Source: Marilutibacter maris
GTDB lineage: Bacteria; Pseudomonadota; Gammaproteobacteria; Xanthomonadales; Xanthomonadaceae
Length of the DNA stretch: 61,569 nucleotides
Direction: 5' to 3'
NCBI RefSeq assembly: GCF_006546735.2
Contig: NZ_VICD02000242.1
Coordinates: 1 to 61,569, forward strand
Position numbers and translations under genes: made by a program. A model generated the notes under the pieces. It saw only the letters and a list, made by a program, of their open reading frames with translations, ran no database searches and had not been told where the DNA came from. Shown piece by piece: positions 7,837-17,200 of the stretch (its first letter is position 1; every line of letters starts with the position of its first letter).

Positions 7837-10515
7837 ATGATCAGATCGAACCTGAGCCGACGCGCTCTCTGTTTTCTACTCGCACCGCTTGGCCTGGCCG
7901 TGATTGGCTCGGCGCAGGCGGCCACCACCTACTACGTACGGACCGACGGCGGTAACGCCACCCAGTGCAACGGCCGCGCCAACAGCCCCTACCCGGGCAG
8001 CGGCAGCAATCAGTCCTGTGCCTGGAAGCACCCCTACTACGCCCTGCCCAGCAGCGGGACCCCGCGCATCGCCGGCGGCGACACCCTGGTGATCGGCTCC
8101 GGCGAATACAAGATCGGCTACGGCGCCGAGGGCATGGCCGGCAACTGCGCGGCCGGCGACCGCAGCGCGTGCTCGCTGGGCAAGGTTCCCAGCGGCCCCA
8201 GCAGCAGCCAGAAGACCCGCATCCTCGGCAACAGCAAGTCGCCGCCGAAGCTGTGGGGCGCCGAGCGCAGCTGGAGCGTGATCAACCTCAACGGCAGCTC
8301 CAACGTCGAGCTGGGCTACCTGGAAATCACCGACAAGGACCAGTGCGTGTCCGCGCACAGCGTTTCCAGCGCGGCCTGCAATCGCAGCTCGACGCCGTAC
8401 GGCAACTGGGCTTCGATCGGCATTTCCGCCAGCGACTCGGGCAACGTCCACATCCACGACGTCGACATCCACGGCATGGCCCTGCAGGGCGTGAACGCCG
8501 GCCGGATCAGCAACTGGACGCTGGAGCGGGTCAAGATCAACGCCAACGGCTGGGCCGGCTGGGACGGCAACGTCGGCTCCAACAGCTCCAACTCCGGCAG
8601 CATCATCTTCCGCGACGGCGAGATCGCCTGGAACGGTTGCGGCGAGAACCCGAGCACCGGCGCGCCGGTCAACTGCTGGGGCCAGAAGGCCGGCGGCTAC
8701 GGCGACGGCCTGGGCACCTACCTGACCGGCGGCCAGTGGCTGTTCGAGGACATGTTCGTCCACCACAACACCTCCGACGGTCTCGACATGCTGTACATGG
8801 ACGGCGCCGACGGCAGCTCGGTGACGATGCGTCGCGTGTACGCGGTCGACAACGCCGGCAACCAGCTCAAGGTCAAGGGCAACAGCACCATCGAGAACTC
8901 GGTCGTGGTCGGCAATTGCGCCTACTTCGCCGGCAAGTACTACATGCAGTCCGGCGACATGTGCCGCGCCTCCGGCAACGCGATCTCGGTGAGCCTGTCG
9001 TCCAATGACAAGGCCTACATCCGCCACAACACCATCACCGGTGAGGGCGACGGTCTGATCATGACCACCGAAGGCGATTCCAGCGCGACCACCACGATCC
9101 AGAACAACGTGCTGATCGGCGCCAACGACTACCTGGCCACGCTGGCCGGCAGTCCGCAGTTGGCGGTGGCCCATATCGTCTACAACAGCTCGGCCAGGTC
9201 GGTCTACGCCGGCAATCTGATCTGGAACGTCAAGAACAACCAGTGCCCGTCCGGCAGCATCTGCGGCCAGAACCCGAAGCTGACCAACCTGAGCCTGGAC
9301 AACTTCGACGCGATGCCGCTGTCGGGCAGCCCCGCGGTCGATGCGGTATCGGTGCTCTCCGGCGTGACCACCGACTTCTACGAGGCCCCGCGCCCGTCGG
9401 GCAGCAAGTCGGACATCGGCGCGGTCGAGGTCCAGGCCGGCGGCAGCACGCCCGACCCGACGCCGACCTGCACCCGTGCCAAGCCGACGGTCTCGTTGAC
9501 CGGTCCGACCGACGCCATCGCGGTCGGCCTGAGCGTCAACTACACCCTCAAGGTCACCAACAAGGACAGCTCGGGCTGCGGCAACACCAGCTTCGCGCTG
9601 GCGCGCTCGGTGCCCAGCGGCTGGACCGGCACGCTCTCGGCCAGCAACGTGACCCTGGCCCCGGGCGCCAGTTCCACCACCACCCTCAGCGTGGCCGCCG
9701 GCAACGGCACCAGTGCCGGCGCCTACAACATCGGCGCGGCCACCAGCAGCGCGGTGGGCAGCACCCATACGGCCAGCGCCAGCGCGGTCTTCAACGTCAA
9801 GGAGGTCAACACCTCCAGCGGCCAGGTGACCCAGGCCCTGGGCACCGACAAGAGTGCCTACATCGGTGGCGAGACCGTCTACATGAGCGCCCTGGTCAAG
9901 ATGGACGGAGAGCCCGTGGCCGGCAGCATGGTCCGCTTCACCGCGGTCAAGCCCAACGGCATCGAGATCGTGATGAGCGCGACCACCGACGCCCAGGGCT
10001 ATGCCCGCGCCAGCTTCGTCAGCGGCACCGGCCCCAGCTCGATCGGCAGCTACGGCCTCAATGCGGTCGCCAGCGTCGGCGACAAGACGGTGACCTCGAC
10101 CGCCAGCTTCACCGTCAACGACGGCAGCGGCGCGACCGAGCCGGTCGAGCCCGATCCGGTCGAGCCCGAGCCGACCGATCCGCCGGTGGTCGTGGTGCCG
10201 CCCGAAGGTGAAGGCCTGGTCCAGGAGATCGAAGTCAACAAGGGCCTGTACGGCCTTGGCGACGATGTCCGCATCTCCGGCCGCGTGCTCGACGACGGCG
10301 AGGCGGTGACCGGCGCCCGCGTCGACCTGCGTGTCTACCGCCCCAATGGCAGCATCCAGAAGCTGCGCGCCTACACCGACGCGGACGGCCGCTTCGAGGC
10401 CATCCATTCGATCGGCTACAACAAGAAGGAAGCGGGCGACTACACCGTCAGTTCGACGGTCAGCGCCAACGGCGACGACGCTACTGCCACGGCGAGCTTC
10501 ACCGTGGCCCGCTAG
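7837..10515 (+). CDS. Large exported beta-helix protein with NEW3-like and repeated Ig-like domains
   Basis: An 892-aa protein. The ATG at 7837 gives a clean signal peptide (MIRSNLSRR, hydrophobic core, SAQA/ATTYYV). Residues about 30-540 are a right-handed beta-helix closely related along its length to the 3358-5016 protein, with shared blocks NGWAGWDGNVG, GGYGDGLGT and HHNTSDGLD. A CARDB/NEW3-like domain follows (about 545-655), then an Ig/MG2-like domain beginning VTQALGTDKSAYIGGETVYM. A Pro-Glu-Val-rich linker (about 765-790) and a second copy of that Ig-like domain (EIEVNKGLYGLGDDVRISGR) complete it. This architecture suggests a secreted carbohydrate-binding or -modifying protein with spacer domains. 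No catalytic residues are identified. A strong terminator follows. Confidence 0.85.
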   Translation: MIRSNLSRRALCFLLAPLGLAVIGSAQAATTYYVRTDGGNATQCNGRANSPYPGSGSNQSCAWKHPYYALPSSGTPRIAGGDTLVIGSGEYKIGYGAEGMAGNCAAGDRSACSLGKVPSGPSSSQKTRILGNSKSPPKLWGAERSWSVINLNGSSNVELGYLEITDKDQCVSAHSVSSAACNRSSTPYGNWASIGISASDSGNVHIHDVDIHGMALQGVNAGRISNWTLERVKINANGWAGWDGNVGSNSSNSGSIIFRDGEIAWNGCGENPSTGAPVNCWGQKAGGYGDGLGTYLTGGQWLFEDMFVHHNTSDGLDMLYMDGADGSSVTMRRVYAVDNAGNQLKVKGNSTIENSVVVGNCAYFAGKYYMQSGDMCRASGNAISVSLSSNDKAYIRHNTITGEGDGLIMTTEGDSSATTTIQNNVLIGANDYLATLAGSPQLAVAHIVYNSSARSVYAGNLIWNVKNNQCPSGSICGQNPKLTNLSLDNFDAMPLSGSPAVDAVSVLSGVTTDFYEAPRPSGSKSDIGAVEVQAGGSTPDPTPTCTRAKPTVSLTGPTDAIAVGLSVNYTLKVTNKDSSGCGNTSFALARSVPSGWTGTLSASNVTLAPGASSTTTLSVAAGNGTSAGAYNIGAATSSAVGSTHTASASAVFNVKEVNTSSGQVTQALGTDKSAYIGGETVYMSALVKMDGEPVAGSMVRFTAVKPNGIEIVMSATTDAQGYARASFVSGTGPSSIGSYGLNAVASVGDKTVTSTASFTVNDGSGATEPVEPDPVEPEPTDPPVVVVPPEGEGLVQEIEVNKGLYGLGDDVRISGRVLDDGEAVTGARVDLRVYRPNGSIQKLRAYTDADGRFEAIHSIGYNKKEAGDYTVSSTVSANGDDATATASFTVAR

Positions 10516-10586
10516 ACCCGGCCACAGGCCGGCTCCCCACCCCGCGCCCGGGGCGGGCGCCGGCGCGGTCCGGAACCTGGCATTCG

Positions 10587-10618
10587 GATCGGGCGAGGCA
10601 ACTCGCCCGATCTTTTTT
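10587..10618 (+). terminator. Rho-independent terminator of the large beta-helix gene
   Basis: GATCGGGCGAG (10587-10597) pairs perfectly with CTCGCCCGATC (10602-10612) around a GCAA tetraloop and is followed by a run of six T. It lies 72 bp after the beta-helix stop and faces the convergent GINT-like gene. Confidence 0.9.
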
Positions 10619-10642
10619 GTCCGCGCGACACCGCGCTTTGGA

Positions 10643-12382
10643 TCACCCGCCCGCGGCCGCTCCTGCCGACGCGCCCAGCCCACCGGCGCCGGCCGCCGGC
10701 TCCGCGCGATGCGTGCCGCCGTAGGCGAAGCCGCGCACGTCGATGGTTTCCATGCATCCCGAGCGGCTGTAGGTGTGGCATCCGTCGCGGGCACCCGCGG
10801 TCGCGGCATCGAGCCTGCCGAGCCTCCGCTCGCGATAGCGCTCCGGCCCCAGCTCCAGGATCTCGTGAAACACGACGGCGGCGCCGTAGGCTTCGACACA
10901 GTCCTGCGACGGTCGCACCAGGCGTCCGCGGTCGACGAACAGACGCCCGGCCATGCGCGCGCGGCCGGCATCGTCGACGATCGGATTGGCGGGATGCGGC
11001 CGATACGGCCCGGTCAACGCCTCGGCGACGAACAGGAACAGACTGTCGCAGGAACTGGCGCCGCCCTCGGCAACATTGGCGAACAGGTACCAGTGCCCGT
11101 CGTGGAAGTGCAGCACCGGATCGACCACCGGCCAGCCGCGCAGCAGCTCCGAGTACGGTTGCCAGTCCAGCGCGGTGGCGCCGCGCCGGTACAGGGTGAC
11201 GCGGCGATCCTGGCCGGACTCCACGGTCATGAACCGCTCCCCCCGCCAATCGAACAATTGCGGGAACGAGAGATGGAACGGCCGCCGCAGGGCGACACCG
11301 ATCCGCTCGGCCGTGCCGCCGGCATCGATGCGCAGACAGGCGATCACCCCTGCGTTGACGTCGTCCGGACACTCCTCGACATACACCAACTCGTCCTCCG
11401 GGCCGCCGATCACGCATGGGTCGGCCCAGTACCAGCCGTCCGGCGCCGCCAGTTCGATGCAGCCGGCCGCGTCCGGGTGCGCCGGGTCCAGCGACCGGGT
11501 CTGTCGACGCACCAGCACCGACCAACGGCCCTGACGACGGCGCACCCGCTGCCAGCGCTCGTGCATCCGCACGCCGATCGCGGCGAGAAAGGCCCGGCCC
11601 ACCGCCAGCGGTGCGGTCGTGGGGGCCAACGGCGCCAGCCTCAGGCGGCGGACGCCGCGGTCGCCACCGCAGGAGGACGTCCGCTCGCGCGCGTGTGCCA
11701 GCAATGCCCTGAGCATCAGCGACGGCAGTTTGTCGCAGGCCCGCTTCAATTGACCGTCCAGCGCCGCGCGGCAGGTCGCCATCCGGCCACCTGACAAGCG
11801 TCGCCAGCCGTCTTTCCGCGACTGCAGTTGCAGCGCCACCGACGTCGCCGCGCCCGGCTGCAGCATCGGCGGCAGCAGGCTCGAGAGCAGGTCGAGCTCG
11901 CGACGCAGGGAAGGCTCCAGGCACCAGCATCCGCCGGTCGCGGTGGCGGCGGCGTCCTCGATCCATTCGCCGTCCACCGCCGCGACGACCAGTTCCGGCC
12001 GCAGCGCCGCAAGTCCGGCCAGCACCTCGTCGCGGCTGCTTCCGGACTCGCCCGGAAGCGTTCGCCCGTCCTGCGAAAGCGGCTCCAGGAAACGCTCGCG
12101 ACTGCGCGCGCGACGCCGTTCGAGCGCCAGCGCCAGGCGCAGCGCGGTCCTGCCGGGGACGCCGGCGGATGCGCGGGCGTCGTGGACGAGAAACACCCGC
12201 ACGTCGAGCCAGGGCGTATCGCCGGCAAGCCGCAGGAAGCCGTTGATCCAACCGGGGACCTTGGCCCCGGCCAGCAGGACCACGCGCAACGGTCGCGACG
12301 GCGACGGGTACAGCGGCGATGCCGCCCCCCGCGGCAGGCTCGTGCCGTCGCCCTGGCCCGGCAGTCTCGCCACGCCGTTCAT
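10643..12382 (-). CDS. GINT1-like (glucosamine inositolphosphorylceramide transferase family) protein
   Basis: A 579-aa protein starting MNGVARLPGQ; its ATG overlaps the hydrolase stop as ATGA, which fixes the start inside a longer open frame. The N-terminal half (about 30-300) has a formyltransferase-like Rossmann pattern (LRVVLLAGAKVPGW, LRPELVVAAVDGEWI). The C-terminal half (about 310-560) looks like a five-bladed beta-propeller related to GH43/GINT1 N-terminal domains: WYWADPCVIGG, RGERFMTVES, GWPVVDPVLHFHDGHWYLF. Bacterial relatives sit in polysaccharide loci, and their reaction is unproven. As last gene of the NRPS/PKS operon it is a candidate for attaching or recognising the modified sugar. 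Family assignment is moderate; function is inference. Confidence 0.6.
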   Translation of the reverse strand: MNGVARLPGQGDGTSLPRGAASPLYPSPSRPLRVVLLAGAKVPGWINGFLRLAGDTPWLDVRVFLVHDARASAGVPGRTALRLALALERRRARSRERFLEPLSQDGRTLPGESGSSRDEVLAGLAALRPELVVAAVDGEWIEDAAATATGGCWCLEPSLRRELDLLSSLLPPMLQPGAATSVALQLQSRKDGWRRLSGGRMATCRAALDGQLKRACDKLPSLMLRALLAHARERTSSCGGDRGVRRLRLAPLAPTTAPLAVGRAFLAAIGVRMHERWQRVRRRQGRWSVLVRRQTRSLDPAHPDAAGCIELAAPDGWYWADPCVIGGPEDELVYVEECPDDVNAGVIACLRIDAGGTAERIGVALRRPFHLSFPQLFDWRGERFMTVESGQDRRVTLYRRGATALDWQPYSELLRGWPVVDPVLHFHDGHWYLFANVAEGGASSCDSLFLFVAEALTGPYRPHPANPIVDDAGRARMAGRLFVDRGRLVRPSQDCVEAYGAAVVFHEILELGPERYRERRLGRLDAATAGARDGCHTYSRSGCMETIDVRGFAYGGTHRAEPAAGAGGLGASAGAAAGG

Positions 12383-13188
12383 GCCGCCGCCTCCATCGCC
12401 TCCTCGCCCACCAGCCAGGTCTCGACCGTGTCGAGCAGACGATCGCGGTGCCGGCGCGCGTAGAAGGTGTGATCGCAATCGGGCCAGTAATGCATCGATA
12501 CGCGTGGATCGCGGGTGCCGGCGCCGAGGCTCCAGCGGAACTGGCGCGGGTGCAGGAAGCGGTCGGTGTAGCCGCCGGTGAAGATCCACAGCGACCGCAC
12601 CCCGCGTTCGACAAAACCCGAGAACTGGTGCCGGGCCTCGCTCTGCGAAGGCCACTCGCGGTACATGCTGCTGTCGCCTCCGGCCCGTCCCCCCTGAGGC
12701 AACCGATGCATCAGCCGCGCGGCGACCCCCGGCCAGGCGCGCGGTCCGCGGCGCAACACGTCGCCGGCGCGCGCGAGGTGGAACCACGGTCCGGTGAAGC
12801 TGACGCCGTCGATCATGATCAACCCGGCGACGCGGGTGTCGTCGCATGCCGCCGCCCACGCCGCGTCGGCGGCACTGCACACGCCACCGACGACGAACCT
12901 CCGCTGCCCGGTTTCCCGGCTCAGCGCCTCGATCGCCTCGACCGCCGCCTCGCGCACCCCGCAGCCCTTCAGGCGTGGCGTTTCGCCGACCCCGGGCGAC
13001 TCGTAGCGGAATGTCCGCATGCCGTGGCGTGCGAGCCGGTGCGCCAGCTCCACATGCAGACGGAACGGGCCCGCGCGCGGAATCAGCCCTGCACTGGGCA
13101 GGACCAGTATGGGGGCGTCCGATCGCGCGCTGCCGGTCAGCACGCCGGACAGCCGCGACTGCGGTCCGAATCTCAGGATCGTATCCAT
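12379..13188 (-). CDS. Alpha/beta-hydrolase-fold protein 1 (exosortase-A-locus hydr1 type)
   Basis: A 269-aa alpha/beta hydrolase with an oxyanion-like PSAGLIPRAGP segment and FRYESPGVGET. The nucleophile elbow GGVCSAAD places Cys104, not Ser, at the catalytic position. This resembles the hydrolase-1 family that accompanies exosortase-A polysaccharide clusters (my recollection of the family, not searched). It lies 3 bp from hydrolase 2 and overlaps the next gene by 4 bp, inside the assembly-line operon. Possible roles are release or transfer of the carrier-bound product, or editing of stalled carriers. Ser105, next to the Cys, could serve instead if the elbow is read one residue later. Confidence 0.75.
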   Translation of the reverse strand: MDTILRFGPQSRLSGVLTGSARSDAPILVLPSAGLIPRAGPFRLHVELAHRLARHGMRTFRYESPGVGETPRLKGCGVREAAVEAIEALSRETGQRRFVVGGVCSAADAAWAAACDDTRVAGLIMIDGVSFTGPWFHLARAGDVLRRGPRAWPGVAARLMHRLPQGGRAGGDSSMYREWPSQSEARHQFSGFVERGVRSLWIFTGGYTDRFLHPRQFRWSLGAGTRDPRVSMHYWPDCDHTFYARRHRDRLLDTVETWLVGEEAMEAAA

Positions 13189-13191
13189 CCC

Positions 13192-14145
13192 CTAGCTCCC
13201 CCCACTGCCGTCGGCACGGGCCGCGGCCCCGCTCCAGGCCAGCATCGCCTGGCCGAGCGCGTCGACGATCGCGCGCACGCCCGGCGACAGGAACAACGCC
13301 GACTCCATCCGTGTGCCGCCGCCGAATTCGGGCGCGTCGGCGTCCAGCGCCAGGCCGAACTCCGGATCCAGCTCCAGCGCCCGCATGTGCGGACGGGTCA
13401 CCGCCCAGAACGCGACATGCTCGCGCGCCTCGGGAGGCGGCATTCCGAATTCCGCCAGGTCTTCGCGCAACTTCCGCGATGCCGCGACTCCCATCAACTG
13501 GAGGTCGTCACCGGCATCGTCATCGGAATCGCGCTGGCGACCGGTGCGGATCGACGAATAGCGTCCAGGCGAACGCCGCTCGGCCGCATCCTCGCGCTCC
13601 AGTTCCTGCAACCAGTTGAGCCCATCGAGAATGGGCTCCCACAACACCACCAGGTCGGGGCGCGCGCCCGCCGCGATCCACGACATCACCGGCAGCGCGC
13701 CGCCGCGGAAGGCGATCACGATCAGGCGATCGCGGGAGTCCGCGTGGATGCGCTCGCGCAAACTCGCCTCGGCCACCCGCAGATCGCGTCGCATGGAATC
13801 GAAGTCGGTGTCCTCGCCCAACCCCATCGAATCGCCCATGCCATAGAAGTCGAACTGCATCGCCGGGAACCCCAGCGAGGCAAGGTGGCTGGCCATCTCG
13901 GTCAACAGTCGCCGGCTGCGTGGCAGCTCGTGGAACAGCGGCGCCACCAGCAGGATCGCGCTCGCCTGACGGCGGCCCTCCGGGAGGTGCATCGCCGTGT
14001 AGATCCGGCGGCCGGGATCGCCGCTCCATCCCGCATCCCAACGCGATGCGGCGTCAGCGGCGCCGCGCGGCGCGGTCCGTGCGTCGTTGGCATCGCCATG
14101 CCCGGCCGGGGGCATGTCCGCGGGTTGGATCGCATGCGCATCCAC
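13192..14145 (-). CDS. Alpha/beta-hydrolase-fold protein 2 (exosortase-A-locus hydr2 type)
   Basis: A 317-aa protein if translation starts at the GTG at 14145, which has a good GGAGAGG site eight bases upstream; an ATG at 14196 without such a site gives 334 aa. Fold markers are ILLVAPLFHELPRSRR (an FHE motif with oxyanion role in the family) and MQFDFYGMGDSMG. The elbow reads AFRGGALP, with Arg where Ser is expected, so classical serine hydrolysis looks unlikely. It is paired with hydrolase 1 and directly follows the NRPS gene, which suggests a role in handling the carrier-bound product or the exported glycan. Its biochemical activity is unknown. Confidence 0.72.
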   Translation of the reverse strand: MDAHAIQPADMPPAGHGDANDARTAPRGAADAASRWDAGWSGDPGRRIYTAMHLPEGRRQASAILLVAPLFHELPRSRRLLTEMASHLASLGFPAMQFDFYGMGDSMGLGEDTDFDSMRRDLRVAEASLRERIHADSRDRLIVIAFRGGALPVMSWIAAGARPDLVVLWEPILDGLNWLQELEREDAAERRSPGRYSSIRTGRQRDSDDDAGDDLQLMGVAASRKLREDLAEFGMPPPEAREHVAFWAVTRPHMRALELDPEFGLALDADAPEFGGGTRMESALFLSPGVRAIVDALGQAMLAWSGAAARADGSGGS

Positions 14146-14222
14146 TTGACTGACCTCTCCAGCTGTTCCGGTTCCTTCCCTCGCCGATCGCCGCATTTCG
14201 CAACCCGTCCAGGCGCCGACGG

Positions 14223-17200
14223 CTAGGCCGACGCGCCACCGAACAGTCGCTTCAGCCGCGCGCCGAATCCGATCCTGTTGCCGCTGCCCGGGGCTTCGGG
14301 CAGGTCGACGGCGATTTCCGAAAGTCCCTGCGACGCCAGGCGCACCAGCTTGATCTGCAAGCCGGTCTCGCGTGCGACGCGCTCCGCCATCTGCATGCCC
14401 TGCATCGAGTTGCCGCCCAGATCGAAGAAGTTGTCGTCGGGTCCCGCCGGGACTCCGAGCAACTCCTCCCAGATCGCCGCCAGGTACCGTTCCTTTGTGT
14501 CCAGGTTCATCGCCTCGCCTCCAGCCCGGACGGGTTGCGGATCGACCGGGGTGTCCGAACCCGCCGGGCCGCCGGTCGCCGGCGCCGGGGGCGCAGCCGC
14601 GGCGGCACCGATCATCAGCGGCGCGCCGTCGTCGAAGCGCGTCAGCTCGCTCAGCGCCTGCCTGGGATCGCGCGCGATCTCATCGAGCGTCGTCATGAAA
14701 CGGCGATGGATCCGTTCCGCGGTCGCGGTCTCGTAGAGTTCGGCGTTGTAGACCAGGCCGCCGATCAGGCCCTGCGCGTTCTCCACGAACCACAGGCCGA
14801 TGTCCTCGGTCGCGCCCGGCTGCAGCACCGGCACCCGCGAATGACTGAGCGGTCCCCACATCACCGGCCGGCCGCGCGCATCCTGGAACGAGAACAGCGA
14901 CTGGTACATCGCGCTGCCACCGGCGTCGCCGCGCAGGCTCAAGGCATCGGCCAGATCCTCCAGGCGCACATCGGGGTTGGCGAAGCTGTCGAGCACCTCG
15001 GACTTGACCCGCGCCACCGCATCGGCGAACGAGCCTTCCGGGTCGATCGCGATGTGCAACGGCAGCAGGGTCGTGAAGTAGCCCATCAGGTGCTCGAGCT
15101 CGGCCGCGTTGCGACCGCGCACCGGAGTACCGACGACCTGATCGTAACAGCCGCTCATTCTCGCCAGGGTCACGCAATAGGCCGTCAGCAGCACCATGGA
15201 CAAGGTCGCATCGATCTCCAGCCCGGCCCGGTGCAGGCGACCGGTCAGCTCGCCGGGCACGCTGGTGGTGATGCTGCGCCCCGCGCCCGACATGCCGCGC
15301 CGGCGCGGATGGTCGGTCGGCAACGCCCGGGGCGCGTGCCCACCGTTCGAGTACGCGGAAATCCGCTCGCGCCAGAACGCCAGCTGCCGCGCGTACTCCT
15401 CGCCAGCGACCCACTGGCGATGCCAGGCGGCGAAGTCGCCATAGCCGACGGCAAGCTCCGGAAGCGCCGGTTCGCGCCCCTGACAGCGTGCCGCGTAGAG
15501 TTCGGACAGTTCGGCGTAGAGCACGTCGAACGACCAGCCGTCCCAGATCAGATGGTGCGGCATGAAGAACAGCACATGCTCGTCCTCGCGCAACCGGAAC
15601 AGGTGCGCGACGAACAACGGCGCACGGTCGAGGCGGGCGAACGGCACCCGGATCAACTCGTCGATCCTGCGTCGCAGGGTCGCCTCGCGCTCGTCCGGCG
15701 GCAACGCCGACAGGTCCTCGACCTCGCCGATCACCGGGCCGATGTCGTCGTGGACGATCTGGACCTCCTCGCCGTCGACGACAGCGACGCCGGTGCGCAG
15801 CACGGTCTGCCGCTGCGCCAGCGCCTGCAATGCATCCTCCAGCGCGGCCACGTCCATCGGTCCGGTCAGCCGGTGGGCGGACGGTGTGTTGTAGGTGACC
15901 TGGCCGGGGTTGAACCGCTCCAGCCGGAACAGGCGCTCCTGCATCAGCGACAGCGGCGCCCGGCGGCGATCTGGCCGTCGCGGCACCGCCGTCTGAGCCG
16001 GCGCGCCACCCCGCCCCTCTCCGCCGTCCAGCAGTGCGGCCAGACCGGCCACGGTCGGCGCGTCGAACAGGGTCCGCATCGACAGATTGACGCCCAGCTG
16101 CTTGTTGATCCGCGCGGTCAGCTGCGCGGCCAACAGGGAGTGCCCGCCAAGCGAGAAGAAGTCGTCGTCGACACCGATCCCCGGCAGGGCGAGCACCTGC
16201 TCCATCAGCTTGGCCACCGCGCGCTCGGTCTCGGTGCGCGGCGCCACCCGGTCCGGCGCACGGCGCGCCTCCAACGATGGCGCCGGCAGCGCCTTGCGAT
16301 CGACCTTGCCGTTCGGCGACAACGGGATCGCCGACAGGAACACCACGTGTTGCGGCACCATGTAGCCAGGCAGCGCCCGGCGCAGGTGGTCGAGCAATCC
16401 GTCTTCGTCGACCTTGCCGGCGACTCGCGGCACCACGTAGGCGACCAGGCGGACATCGCCCGGCTGGTCCTCGCGGGCGATCGCCGCGCAATGGGCGACG
16501 TCCGGGTGGCTGGACAGGTTGGCCTCGATCTCGCCCAGCTCGATCCGGTAGCCGCGCACCTTGACCTGGAAGTCGAGCCGGCCCAGGTGTTCTAGGGTGC
16601 CGTCATTGCACCAGCGGCCGCGGTCGCCGGTGCGGTAGATGCGGGCGCCTTCGACGTCGGAATGCGGATCGGGCAGGAACCGCTCGCGGGTCAGCTCGGG
16701 GCGGTTCAGATAGCCCAGGGTCACGCCCTCGCCGCCGATATGGATCTCACCGGGCACGCCGATCGGACACGGTTGCGCATGTTCGTCGAGCACCCAGACC
16801 GAGGTATTGGCGATCGGGCGTCCGATGCTGATGCCGCGCTCGGGATGATCCAGGCGGGCGCAGGTCGACCACACCGTGGTCTCGGTCGGGCCGTACATGT
16901 TCCACAGGCTCCCGCAGCGTCCGCGCAGCTGCACGGCGAGTTCCTGCGGCACGCTCTCGCCGCCGATCAACGCCTTGAAGCCGGGGCCGCCGCTCCAGCC
17001 CGACTCCAGCAGCAGCCGCCACCCCGACGGCGTCGCCTGCATCACGGTCGCGCCGCTGACCTCGAGCAGCCTTCGCAACTTGCCGCTGTCGCGCACCTCC
17101 TCGCCGGCCATCACCAGGCTCGCTCCGGTGACCAGGGGCAGGAACAGTTCCGGCACCGACATGTCGAACGACGTGGTGGTCACCGCCAACAGGCGATCGT

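Noticed and set aside
7876-10971. A 1031-codon minus-strand frame opposite the large beta-helix gene
   Set aside because: Low-complexity Ala/Gly/Val/Arg composition and a frame that crosses the terminator; the plus strand has a signal peptide and clear domains.
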